In this document: one piece after another, positions 1-9,000 of the stretch
How positions within the stretch are numbered: the stretch's first letter is position 1
Layout of the letters: each line of letters starts with the position of its first letter
From: JAISGQ01 sp045604155
GTDB taxonomy: Bacteria; Bacillota; Clostridia; Oscillospirales; Acutalibacteraceae
Reading direction: 5' to 3'
Length of the DNA: 64,000 bases
Assembly (NCBI GenBank): GCA_045604155.1
Contig: JAZUNN010000083.1
Coordinates: forward strand, 16,387 to 80,386
Notes under the pieces: generated by a model
Told to the model about the DNA's origin: nothing
Database searches by the model: none
Seen by the model: the letters and a program-made list of their open reading frames with translations, nothing else
Program-made: the position numbers and the translations under genes

Positions 1-2310
1 AAGGATTGTCTGAGCATCAGCATCAGCTGCAACCTTGATGGTTGCTCTCAGCTTGCCGTTTACCTGTACAGGAATCTCGATGGATGCAACAACACACTTG
101 GATGCATCATATTTCGGCCACTTCTGCTGGTTAAGCATACCATTGTAGCCAAGATTCTGCCAGATTTCCTCAGTGATGTGAGGTGCAAAGGGATTGAGCA
201 GCTGGAGGAATACCTTGTACTCATCCTTTGTAATGGTCTTGAGAGATTCAAACTCATTGAGCAGGGACATGAGTGCTGCAATAGCGGTATTGAACTTCAG
301 GTTCTCGATATCGTCGGTAACCTTCTTGATGGTCTTATGAACGGAAGATGCTACATCGGGACGCATACGAACCTTTTCGATGTGATCCTGGAGGTTCCAT
401 GTTCTGTCGAGGAATCTCTTACAGCCCTTGACGGAGTTTTCCTGCCAGGGTGCTGCCTTTTCAAAGTCGCCGATAAACATCTCATAAAGACGCATGGTGT
501 CTGCACCGTACTGTGCAACAACATCATCGGGATTGATAACGTTGCCTCTGGACTTACTCATCTTGCCGCCGTCAGCAGCAAGGATCATACCGTGGCTGGT
601 ACGCTTGCTGTAAGGCTCTGCGGTGGGAACTACGCCGATATCGTAAAGGAACTTATGCCAGAAACGGCTGTAGAGCAGATGGAGTGTGGTATGCTCCATG
701 CCGCCGTTGTACCAGTCAACAGGACCCCAGTACTTGAGAGCTTCCTTGCTTGCCAGCTCCTTGTCATTGTGAGGATCACAGTAACGCAGGAAGTACCAGG
801 AAGAACCTGCCCACTGAGGCATGGTGTCGGTTTCTCTCTTGGCAGGACCGCCGCACTTGGGACAGGTGGTATTTACCCACTCAGTAATATTTGCAAGAGG
901 AGATTCGCCGTTGTCGGTAGGCTCATAGGACTCAACCTCAGGCAGAGTCAGAGGAAGCTGATCTTCAGGGATAGGTACCCACTCATTGCAGTGGTCGCAC
1001 CATACCAGAGGAATAGGCTCGCCCCAGTAACGCTGACGGGAGAATACCCAGTCACGGAGCTTGAAGTTGACCTTTGCTTCGCCCAGCTTTTCCTTTGTAA
1101 GGAACTCGGTGATCTTTACCTTAGCGTCTTCAACAGAGAGTCCATCGAGGAATCCGCTGTTGACCATTATGCCTGTCTCACAGTCAGTAAATGCTTCCTT
1201 CTCAACATCGCCGCCCTTGACGACTTCGATGATGGGAAGTTCAAACTTCTTTGCAAACTCCCAGTCGCGGGTATCATGAGCAGGAACTGCCATGATAGCA
1301 CCTGTACCGTAGGAAACAAGAACGTAGTCAGAAATGAAGATGGGTATCTCTCTGCCGTTTACGGGGTTGATTGCCTTGATGCCCTCGAGCTTTACGCCTG
1401 TCTTTTCCTTTGCCATTTCGGTACGCTCGAAGTCAGACTTTCTTGCTGCTGCTGCCTGATACTCACGGATAGCATCCATATTGGTCAGCTTGTCGGAAAG
1501 CTTCTCAATGAGAGGATGCTCGGGAGAAATAACCATATAGGTAGCACCAAAGAGGGTGTCGGGACGGGTGGTGTATACTCTGAGGGTTTCGCCGAGTGTG
1601 GTCTTGAAATCAACCTCAGCGCCTGTGGAGCGACCGATCCAGTTTCTCTGCTGGAGCTTGACTCTCTCTATGTAATCGAGACCGTCGAGGTCATCGAGAA
1701 GTCTCTGTGCATATGCTGTGATCTTAAGCATCCACTGGCTCTTGACCTTTCTGACAACTTCGCTGCCGCAGCGCTCGCAGACGCCGTTAACGACTTCTTC
1801 GTTTGCAAGAACGCACTTACAGGAAGTACACCAGTTAACAGCCATTTCCTTCTTGTATGCAAGACCCTTCTTGTAAAGCTGGAGGAATATCCACTGAGTC
1901 CACTTGAAATACTTGGGATCGGTGGTATCGATCTCTCTGTCCCAGTCAAAGGACAGACCCAGCATACGAAGCTGGCTCTTGAAGCGCTTTACGTTGTTCT
2001 CGGTAACGATAGAAGGATGGATATGATTCTTGATAGCGTAGTTCTCAGTGGGAAGTCCGAATGCGTCCCAGCCCATGGGGAACAGAACGTTGTAGCCTTC
2101 CATTCTGCGCTTTCTTGCAACGATATCCATTGCTGTGTAGGGTCTGGGGTGACCTACATGGAGTCCTGCACCGGAGGGATAAGGAAACTCAACAAGTGCA
2201 TAGAACTTGGGCTTTCTGAAATCGTTGGGTGCACAGAAAGTCTTGTTCTCATCCCAGATATCCTGCCATTTTGCTTCAATGGCTTTAAAATCATATTTTC
2301 CAAAACTCAT
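1..2310 (-). CDS. leuS: leucyl-tRNA synthetase, 3' end cut by window edge
   Basis: Class I aminoacyl-tRNA synthetase that charges tRNA-Leu in the cytoplasm. The reading frame is open from the ATG at 2310 down to base 1 (770 residues, no stop), so roughly the last 30-40 residues lie outside the window. The HIGH-type motif appears as HVGH at residues 51-54 inside YPSGAGLHVGH, and KMSKSRGN lies near residue 582. A Cys pair motif (CTSC, later CERC) sits in the region before the editing domain, as in bacterial LeuRS. The start is fixed by MSFGKYDFKAIE and a nearby GGAGC site. It is the last visible gene of the rnc-to-leuS run and follows rsfS by about 20 bases. No T-box is seen upstream; expression probably depends on upstream operon promoters. 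Identity is secure. Confidence 0.97.
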   Translation of the reverse strand, partial: MSFGKYDFKAIEAKWQDIWDENKTFCAPNDFRKPKFYALVEFPYPSGAGLHVGHPRPYTAMDIVARKRRMEGYNVLFPMGWDAFGLPTENYAIKNHIHPSIVTENNVKRFKSQLRMLGLSFDWDREIDTTDPKYFKWTQWIFLQLYKKGLAYKKEMAVNWCTSCKCVLANEEVVNGVCERCGSEVVRKVKSQWMLKITAYAQRLLDDLDGLDYIERVKLQQRNWIGRSTGAEVDFKTTLGETLRVYTTRPDTLFGATYMVISPEHPLIEKLSDKLTNMDAIREYQAAAARKSDFERTEMAKEKTGVKLEGIKAINPVNGREIPIFISDYVLVSYGTGAIMAVPAHDTRDWEFAKKFELPIIEVVKGGDVEKEAFTDCETGIMVNSGFLDGLSVEDAKVKITEFLTKEKLGEAKVNFKLRDWVFSRQRYWGEPIPLVWCDHCNEWVPIPEDQLPLTLPEVESYEPTDNGESPLANITEWVNTTCPKCGGPAKRETDTMPQWAGSSWYFLRYCDPHNDKELASKEALKYWGPVDWYNGGMEHTTLHLLYSRFWHKFLYDIGVVPTAEPYSKRTSHGMILAADGGKMSKSRGNVINPDDVVAQYGADTMRLYEMFIGDFEKAAPWQENSVKGCKRFLDRTWNLQDHIEKVRMRPDVASSVHKTIKKVTDDIENLKFNTAIAALMSLLNEFESLKTITKDEYKVFLQLLNPFAPHITEEIWQNLGYNGMLNQQKWPKYDASKCVVASIEIPVQVNGKLRATIKVAADADAQTIL

Positions 2311-2331
2311 TTTATGTCAGCTCCTACCGGA

Positions 2332-2706
2332 TTAGTTTTCTTCAGGTTTAAATGCATAAAGGGAGGGATCAAGTCTCTCACCGTCAAGCCATAGTCTTTC
2401 AAGATCATAATACTCACGTGCTTCGGGATCGAATACGTGAACGATGACGCTGTAATAGTCAAGCACGATCCATGAACGGGTGGTATGACCCTCGACATGA
2501 CCGGGGGTAATGCCTTCCTGCTTGAGCTTGAACTCCACCTCATCGGCGAAAGCCTTTACCTGAGTGGAGCTGTTACCTGTAACGATAACAAAATAATCTG
2601 CCAGGGTTGTTACGTCCTCTACCCTGATAACTGCAAGATCCTGTGATTTTTTTGAATCCAGAATATTAGCTATCTTAAGAGCGAGGTTTCTTGCTTCAAT
2701 GCTCAT
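2332..2706 (-). CDS. rsfS: ribosomal silencing factor RsfS (Iojap family)
   Basis: Binds uL14 on the 50S subunit and blocks subunit joining during starvation (family knowledge). The 124-residue protein carries the family pattern: DYFVIVTG near the middle, then RSWIVLDYYSVIVHVF and YYDLERLWLDGER near the end. An upstream in-frame ATG exists at 2736, but AAGGAGG sits just before the ATG at 2706, which gives MSIEARNLALK, so 2706 is taken as the start. It lies between yqeK and leuS; the gap to yqeK is 87 bases, without a clear promoter or terminator. The nadD-yqeK-rsfS order is the usual one in Firmicutes. Confidence 0.95.
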   Translation of the reverse strand: MSIEARNLALKIANILDSKKSQDLAVIRVEDVTTLADYFVIVTGNSSTQVKAFADEVEFKLKQEGITPGHVEGHTTRSWIVLDYYSVIVHVFDPEAREYYDLERLWLDGERLDPSLYAFKPEEN

Positions 2707-2793
2707 CTTTAATCCTCCTTGTGCCATTGTCAGCACAAATGTCTGTTTCTATTATATAGCCCTTGTCAAGAGGGAAATATACAAAATAAATCA

Positions 2794-3363
2794 TTATTCT
2801 GCAGTGCGATACTCTTCATATGCTTCAAGGGTGTCGGGATGTACCGTTCCGCCACGTTTCTGAATATCTTTTATTGTATAACCGAGAGAATAACGAAGTG
2901 CTGCTTCCAGGCTTTCATCCGCCTTTTTCCGCATTACATTCACATCTTTGTAATCACGGTCCGCACTGGTGAAATCTGCTATGAAAATCACCTTTTCAAG
3001 AAGACTCATGCCTGCACGGGCTGTTGTATGATAACGTATTGCATTTATTATATCTTCATTCGTTACCTTCAGCTGGTTCTGTACATAGGCAGCACCTGAC
3101 ATGGCATGCCACAGCTTATGAGTCTTATCTTCAAGCTCTGTAAGAGTTTCTCTCTGAGCGATTATAAACTTATGGGTTTCTTCATCGACTTCCTTTGTTA
3201 TATCGTGAAGAAGTCCTGCTTCCTCTGCAGCTTCAACATCGGCTCCGTACTTTTTTGCAAGACGTACAGCCTCTTCGGAAACTGCAAGGCTATGCTTATA
3301 TCGCTTGCCTGACATTTTGGTGCGCAGAATGCGCTTGTAAAACTCTCTTTTTTCTGCATCCAT
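2794..3363 (-). CDS. yqeK: HD-domain protein YqeK, bis(5'-nucleosyl)-tetraphosphatase family
   Basis: HD-fold metal-dependent hydrolase; YqeK proteins cleave diadenosine tetraphosphate symmetrically (family knowledge). The metal ligands are visible: H24 in the RYKHSLAV stretch, H53-D54 in GLLHDITKE, and a later HAMSGA histidine. About 189 residues, normal length. An in-frame GTG at 3372 overlaps the nadD stop codon, but AGAGGTGA lies about five bases before the ATG at 3363, so ATG is preferred; the three extra residues would not change the fold. It is translationally coupled to nadD, a common pairing in Firmicutes. Confidence 0.93.
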   Translation of the reverse strand: MDAEKREFYKRILRTKMSGKRYKHSLAVSEEAVRLAKKYGADVEAAEEAGLLHDITKEVDEETHKFIIAQRETLTELEDKTHKLWHAMSGAAYVQNQLKVTNEDIINAIRYHTTARAGMSLLEKVIFIADFTSADRDYKDVNVMRKKADESLEAALRYSLGYTIKDIQKRGGTVHPDTLEAYEEYRTAE

Positions 3364-3368
3364 GCGTT

Positions 3369-3977
3369 TCACCTCTTACATAAATATAGTGCTTTATCTC
3401 TGATGAACTCTGCAACGGATACGGTAACAAGATCATCTATATTTTTGCCTTCTGCAACTCTCTTTCTGACCTCTGTCGATGAAGCGTCAACTGCAGGAAG
3501 GCTGACAATCACACATTTGCAGCCTTTTGCAGTCAGACGTTCTGCCTCACTCTCCAATTCATCGGTTGATACGTCGTCACGCTGAACAGCCGCAAATAAA
3601 ACCAGCTCTTTCAGGCCGTCAAAATTGTACCATGTTTCAAGGGACATAAACATATCTGCCCCCATTATAAGATAGAACTCACAATCGGGCATTTCTTCTG
3701 TCAGCTGTGACATTGTCAGGAAAGTATAGCTTCTTCCCTCTCTGCGTATCTCTATATCAGAAACGTTAGCTATCAAGCCATAATCCTTTACAGCTAACCT
3801 GCACATTTCAAGGCGATATTCTGCTTTTGTTGCGGTTGCAGACTTATGAGGCGGTGTACCTGTGGGTATCATGAGTATCTCGTCAAGACACAGTTTTTCC
3901 TGCATTGCCTTGCATAGATTCAGATGACCGATATGAATTGGGTCAAAGGTGCCTCCGTAAATTCCTATGCGTTTCAT
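3369..3977 (-). CDS. nadD: nicotinate-mononucleotide adenylyltransferase
   Basis: Transfers AMP to nicotinate mononucleotide to make deamido-NAD in NAD biosynthesis. The 202-residue protein starts with the nucleotidyltransferase signature GGTFDPIHIGH at residues 8-18 and has the second conserved element SSTEVRKRV (the ISSTxVR-type loop) near residue 170. Length is typical. The ATG at 3977 is preceded by AAGGGAG. It sits between yhbY and yqeK in the leftward operon; its TGA overlaps the possible GTG start of yqeK. Confidence 0.96.
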   Translation of the reverse strand: MKRIGIYGGTFDPIHIGHLNLCKAMQEKLCLDEILMIPTGTPPHKSATATKAEYRLEMCRLAVKDYGLIANVSDIEIRREGRSYTFLTMSQLTEEMPDCEFYLIMGADMFMSLETWYNFDGLKELVLFAAVQRDDVSTDELESEAERLTAKGCKCVIVSLPAVDASSTEVRKRVAEGKNIDDLVTVSVAEFIRDKALYLCKR

Positions 3978-3992
3978 AACGCAGCACTCCCT

Positions 3993-4298
3993 TTATTTTT
4001 TACGTGCTTTGGGAAGTTCGATTATGGGCTTTTCGTTGTTTCTCTTGAACAGTATGAACTTTCTGCCGATGACCTGAACAACATCGGAATCTGTCACCTT
4101 TGCAAGCTCGTCCGCTGCTTCTCTTGAAGTCAGGGGCGATGCCTCAAGCGCCTGGCACTTTATAAGCTCACGGGCTTTAAGCGCATCGTTTGCCTGCTTT
4201 ACAAGGGTTTCAACAATACCGCCTTTACCGACGGTGAGAATTACTTCGTAATCATTTGCAAGACCTCTTAAAAAGGCTCGCTGTTTGCTTGTCAACAT
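3993..4298 (-). CDS. yhbY: YhbY-type CRS1/CRM RNA-binding protein
   Basis: Small (101-residue) RNA-binding protein of the CRM domain family, linked to the 50S ribosomal precursor. It begins MLTSKQRAFLRGLANDYEVILTVGKGG, which has the family's LTxKQR start and the GKGG turn corresponding to the GxxG RNA-binding loop, and ends with a lysine-rich tail after VVQVIGRKFILFKRN. It lies two bases downstream of the rdgB stop codon and 15 bases upstream of nadD, so it is co-translated with both. Confidence 0.93.
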   Translation of the reverse strand: MLTSKQRAFLRGLANDYEVILTVGKGGIVETLVKQANDALKARELIKCQALEASPLTSREAADELAKVTDSDVVQVIGRKFILFKRNNEKPIIELPKARKK

Positions 4299-4300
4299 TT

Positions 4301-4906
4301 TTATACCTCGTTTGTTTTCAAATATTCGGACAGTTTTACGGAAAATTCACGCAGTGCGTTTCCTCTGTGGCTTATTGCATCCTTTTCTTCGTCAGAGTAT
4401 TCCGCAATGCTTCGTCCGTCATGGCGCATGAATACAGGGTCGTAGCCAAATCCGCCATTTCCGACTCGCTCATAACCGACATAGCCTTCGCATTTTCCCT
4501 CAGCTGTCAGCTTATCGCCGTTAGGAAAAGCACAGCAGATACTGCACATAAATGCGCAGGTGCGTTTTTCTTTCGGCACATCTTTTATATCTTCAAGAAG
4601 CTTGTCAATATTGCGCTCATCATCGCAGGGCTCACCTGCATATCGAGCGGAATACACACCCGGAGCACCGTCAAGAGCATCAACGCAGATACCTGAATCA
4701 TCTGCTATTGAAGGCAATCCCGTATGCTCGCAGAAGGCTTTTGCCTTGATTTCGGCATTCTCTGCAAAGGTTTTTCCTGTTTCCTCGGGATCAATCCCTG
4801 TAAAGCCAAGTTCCTTTGCAGTGTAAACCTCCACTCCGAGAGGTGAAAGAATTCTCTGAAGCTCGGAAAGCTTCTTTTTATTATTGGTTGCAACTATGAA
4901 TTTCAT
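4301..4906 (-). CDS. rdgB: XTP/dITP diphosphatase (Ham1/RdgB family)
   Basis: Removes non-canonical purine nucleotides (XTP, dITP) from the pool by releasing pyrophosphate. 201 residues, typical length. Visible signatures are ATNNKKKLSEL at the N-terminus, DDSGICVDALDG in the middle and GFGYDPVF near residue 150. The frame continues upstream to 5020, but that stretch is the palindromic repeat cluster; AAGGTG seven bases before the ATG at 4906 fixes the start at MKFIVATNN. It begins just after the hairpin cluster that separates it from ftsY, so that cluster forms its 5' leader. Confidence 0.96.
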   Translation of the reverse strand: MKFIVATNNKKKLSELQRILSPLGVEVYTAKELGFTGIDPEETGKTFAENAEIKAKAFCEHTGLPSIADDSGICVDALDGAPGVYSARYAGEPCDDERNIDKLLEDIKDVPKEKRTCAFMCSICCAFPNGDKLTAEGKCEGYVGYERVGNGGFGYDPVFMRHDGRSIAEYSDEEKDAISHRGNALREFSVKLSEYLKTNEV

Positions 4907-4925
4907 TGTTTTCACCTTCAAAAAG

Positions 4926-5138
4926 AAGATTCTTAAGAGCTCTGCTCTTAAGCGGGATATCAAAGGGCGGCGCCCTTTGATAGGGTTTGGGACAATGTCC
5001 CAACTTTTATTTCTTTTCAACTGCAGGCGGTTCGCCTGCAGTTATTTATTCATGTTATGTTGGGGGCTCTGCCCCCAAACTCCCGCAAGGGGGTTTCACC
5101 CCTTGACCCGACTTAAGGAACGCAGTTCCTTAAGAATC
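4926..5138. repeat. cluster of seven consecutive perfect or near-perfect hairpins
   Basis: Between ftsY and rdgB, about 210 bases hold seven short palindromes in a row: 4932-4952 (9-bp stem, 3-base loop), 4961-4979, 4987-5003, 5021-5041 (9-bp stem, 3-base loop), 5060-5078, 5086-5104 and 5112-5134 (10-bp stem, 3-base loop). The whole unit is bracketed by GATTCTTAAG at the left and its reverse complement CTTAAGAATC at 5129-5138. It has no coding content (stem-rich, GC-biased against its AT-rich spacers) and looks like an interspersed palindromic element of the REP/MITE kind. It could act as an RNA stabiliser or attenuator between the two genes, since both are read through it. Confidence 0.8.
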
Positions 5139-5140
5139 CT

Positions 5141-6061
5141 TTATTCTTCGTTAACGTCGAAGAGTGCTCGTGCAAAGTCTGCAGGTACGAATGGCTGAAG
5201 GTCGTCTATCTTCTCACCTACACCGATGTACTTGACAGGTACGCCGAGTTCTTCCTTGATAGCAATTACAACACCGCCTCTTGCTGTGCCGTCGAGCTTT
5301 GTAAGAACGATGCCGGTAATGCCTGCGGCATTCTTGAATTCTCTTGCCTGATTGACAGCATTCTGACCTGTGGTTGCATCAAGAACGAGAAGGACTTCAC
5401 GGGATGCATCTGGCAGCTCACGCTCAATAATTCTGCTTATCTTTGCAAGCTCGTTCATAAGACCGATCTTATTGTGAAGTCTGCCTGCTGTATCAACGAT
5501 AACAACATCGACATTTCTTGCCTTTGCAGCAGCGATTGCATCAAATACAACTGCAGCAGGGTCTGCACCCTCGGAGTGCTTTACAATATCGCACTTTGCA
5601 CGGTCTGTCCATATTTCAAGCTGCTCGATAGCTGCAGCACGGAAGGTATCTGCAGCGGCAACAAGAACCTTCTTGCCGCTGTCACGAAGCTGATTTGCCA
5701 TCTTGCCGATGGTTGTTGTCTTGCCGACACCGTTTACACCGATAACAAGTATAATCGAGGGTTTGGTTTCAAGATTGAGTGCCTGCTCCCCTTCCATCAT
5801 TTCAGCAATGGTTTCGCAAAGCAGATCTTTTACTGCCTCGGGATCCTTTGTGCCTGTCTTCTTAACCTTGCTGCGAAGTTCATCACAGATTCTGGAAGCA
5901 GTTACTGCTCCGCAATCTGCGGTGATAAGCATTTCCTCAAGCTCTTCAAAAAGCTCCTCGTCGATCTTCGTAAAACGCTTGAAGAAAGATCCTATCTGGC
6001 TGAAAAAACCTGTTGATTTTGTTTTCTTAAGTCCCTGCTTGATTTTATCAAAAAATCCCAT
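5141..6061 (-). CDS. ftsY: signal recognition particle receptor FtsY
   Basis: SRP-type GTPase that receives ribosome-SRP complexes at the membrane for co-translational insertion. The 306-residue protein has a short basic N-terminal region, an N domain of helices, and a G domain with GVNGVGKTT from residue 108 (G1), the DTFRAAA loop, VDTAGR (G3) and TKLDG (G4). The long acidic A domain of E. coli FtsY is absent, as is usual in Firmicutes. It follows smc by 17 bases, the conserved smc-ftsY arrangement. The palindrome cluster starts right after its stop. Confidence 0.97.
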   Translation of the reverse strand: MGFFDKIKQGLKKTKSTGFFSQIGSFFKRFTKIDEELFEELEEMLITADCGAVTASRICDELRSKVKKTGTKDPEAVKDLLCETIAEMMEGEQALNLETKPSIILVIGVNGVGKTTTIGKMANQLRDSGKKVLVAAADTFRAAAIEQLEIWTDRAKCDIVKHSEGADPAAVVFDAIAAAKARNVDVVIVDTAGRLHNKIGLMNELAKISRIIERELPDASREVLLVLDATTGQNAVNQAREFKNAAGITGIVLTKLDGTARGGVVIAIKEELGVPVKYIGVGEKIDDLQPFVPADFARALFDVNEE

Positions 6062-6078
6062 TATGTGTCTCCTTAAAA

Positions 6079-9000
6079 TCAGATTCCGAGTTTTTCTTCA
6101 ATTTCGCTGACTTTCAGCTCAAGAAGCTTTGATTCGCCGTCTTTCTGCATGGTTACACCGTATAGTGTAGAGCCCTTTTCCATCATGCCTCGTCTGTGGG
6201 TGATGGCAATAAACTGGGTTTTGTCACTGATTCGGACGATATAGTCAGCAATATTGATAATGTTGCTTTCATCAAGAGGTGCGTCAACCTCATCGAGGAA
6301 TACGAAGGGCGATGGTGTTACCTTCATTATGGAGAAGTAAAGTGCCATTGCGATAATCGTCTTTTCACCGTTGGAGAATGAAAGCATATTGTCGACCACC
6401 TTGCCCGGCAGTGCAACATTCATATCTATGCCGCTGTTAAGGGGGTCGGTTTCATCTGTCAGCTTGATTTCTGCCGAGCCGCCGCCGAAAAGCTGAGGAC
6501 ATATCTTCTGGAAAACCTTGCTTATTTCAGCAAATTTCTCTGTAAACATATCCTTCATACTTGCGGTAAGCTGATCGATCAGTTTTTCAAGCTCTGCCTT
6601 TGAGGTCTCAATATCTTCCATCTGAGTCTTGAAGGTTACATAGTCATTATGCACCTTTATGTACTCATCTATTGCATTGATATTGACCGGCTCAAGCCTC
6701 TTCATTGCAGTGCGAAGCTCATTTGCCCTCTTCTGGGCTGCCTTGCGGTCTTCCACGGGCTCGTACTTATCCTCTGCCTCATGCAGTGTCATTTCATACT
6801 CCGTAAACAGCTTTGAAATGATATTATCGTACTCACCCTGCTTGTTCTGACGCTGAGTTTCGCATCTGCCAAGCTCCTTCATTATGGAAGCCTTGCTGTC
6901 GCCAAGCTCGCCCGAAAGCTTTGACTGAGCTGTTATCTGAGCCTCAAGAGTCATTCTCTCATCGTTGATGGATCCGATGGAAGCACGCATATTTTCAGCC
7001 TCATTACGCATATTTTCAGCATTTTCTGTCTGCTGCTCTGCGTTTTTCTCAAGGCCTTGTATTGCGTTTTTCTTTTCTTCTATCTCTTTTAATATATCCT
7101 CTCTCTGAGTAAGACGGTTGTCCATTCTCGCCTTTATCTCAGAAATGGATTCCTCGATAGCTTCACAGTCTTTCTGATATGCCATTATCTGCATACCGAT
7201 GTCACTGAGTTCCTCTGTCAGAGTATTTCTCTTATCACGCAGCTCACTGCGCTCTGCAGCACTGCCGCTTATCTCACTTTCAAGCTTAGCGGAATCTTCG
7301 CTGAGGGCATCTATCTTACCCTCCTGCTCTTTTACAAATTCCTCAAGAGATTTTTCTCTCTGCTTTGCTGCTGCTTTCTGAGATTCAATGCTGTTCTTAT
7401 CTCTCTGAGCATTCTCAAACTGCTCGGTGAGAATACGAAGGCTTGTCTTAAAGTCGTTGAGATCCTGCTGTGCTGTTGCAAGCTCACCCTGAGCACCTAA
7501 AAGTGCTGCCTCGTCTGATGCAGCCTTTGCTGCCAGCTCCTTCTGCACTGCCTTGGCTTCCTCTGCCTTCTTCTGCAGATCAGCCATTGTGATTTTGAGT
7601 GATTCAATCTCACTGCGTCTGCCGAGAACACCCGAGCTTTTTGCATTTATTGAACCGCCTGTCATGGAGCCGCCTGCATTGAATACCTGACCGTCCAGTG
7701 TAACTATCCTGAAGCGATATCCAAACTTCTTTGCAATGACATTACCTGTGGTCATATCCTCAGCAATCACTATCTTGCCAAGGAGGTTTTCAACTATATT
7801 TCTGTACTTGCTGTCACACTTTACAAGCTCACAGCCAAGACCTACAAAACCGTCATAGTTTTCAAGTGTGGGCTCGTTGAGCTTATTGGGTTTTATTGTA
7901 GTGAGAGGCAGGAATGTTGCTCTGCCTGCATTTTCACGCTTTAAGTAATTGATTGCCGCCTTTGCGCAGTCCTCATCGTCAACTACGATATTCTGCAGAC
8001 CTGCTCCAAGGGCGATCTCTATGGCTGTTGCGTATTCCGAATCGACCTCGATAAGCCTTGATACAGGTCCGTGGATTCCATGAAGCTGACCCTTCTGACC
8101 GATTTCAACAACCTTTTTGACGCTGTACTGAAATCCGCCCATGCTCTTTTCAAGGTCTTCGATTATCTTTATCTTGCTCTGACATTCGGAAATACCCTGC
8201 AGATGCTTGTCGGTAACTGCCTTTGCATCTTCAAGCTTTGTTCTCTGCTTGTCAAGACGCATACGGTAACCGCCGACTGTATTGGTAAGAGAGTTGATCT
8301 TCTCTTCTGCAGCTTCTATTGCTTCCTCTGTCTGTTTCTTTTCTTCTTCCAGACGTGCAAAAAGCTTTGCATTATCTTCCTCTGTCTGAGCAAAGGATTT
8401 CTGACGCTCAACAAGGTCTTCAAGCTGCTCCTTTGCGCCTGCAAGACGTACTCTTGCTTCGGAAAGTCCGATTGCTATTGTATTCTGCTTTAAATTGAGC
8501 TCTTCAAGCTGGTCGGAGAAGCCGCTCATAAGGGTGCTGAGTCCCTCAAGCTCCTCTCTTTTCTTGTCCTGCTTTGTTCCGAGGGCAATTATTTCAAGGC
8601 GTTTTGCATCAATAAGCTGCTGCTTTGCCTTTATCTCCTCATTCTGCTGTTCCTCATCCTGAGAAAAAGCACTGAGCTGTCCTTCAAGGCGGGATATATC
8701 TGTCTTTGCGTGCTCTATATCATTTCTGATAAGAGCCGCTTCATTTTCTGTGCGGATAGCCTGAGCTTCGATTTCGGAAGCATTTCTCAGAACCTCGTCC
8801 CTCTTTGCATTGAGGGCATTGTTCTGCTCCATAAGAGATACAACTGCTTCTTCTGCTCCGTGTATCTTATCTTCAATTTCCTTCAGCTGGTTTGTGTAAA
8901 GGGTGATATTGTAGTCAATATCACGCAGCTCACTGTTTGAAACCGAAAGAGTTGCAAGCCATAAACCGACTTCCACTGCTTCACGTTCAGTACGCAGTTC

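Noticed and set aside
178..2394. 738-codon open frame on the plus strand
   Set aside because: It is antisense to leuS and arises from that gene's codon pattern. It has no ribosome site, and its product (Cys/Leu-rich) resembles no protein.
2707..2793. T-box or riboswitch before rsfS/leuS
   Set aside because: The gap is under 90 bases, has no T-box sequence (AGGGTGGNACCGCG-type) and shows no anti-terminator pair.
4907..5140. CRISPR-like array
   Set aside because: The palindromes differ in sequence and there is no repeated unit with regular spacers.
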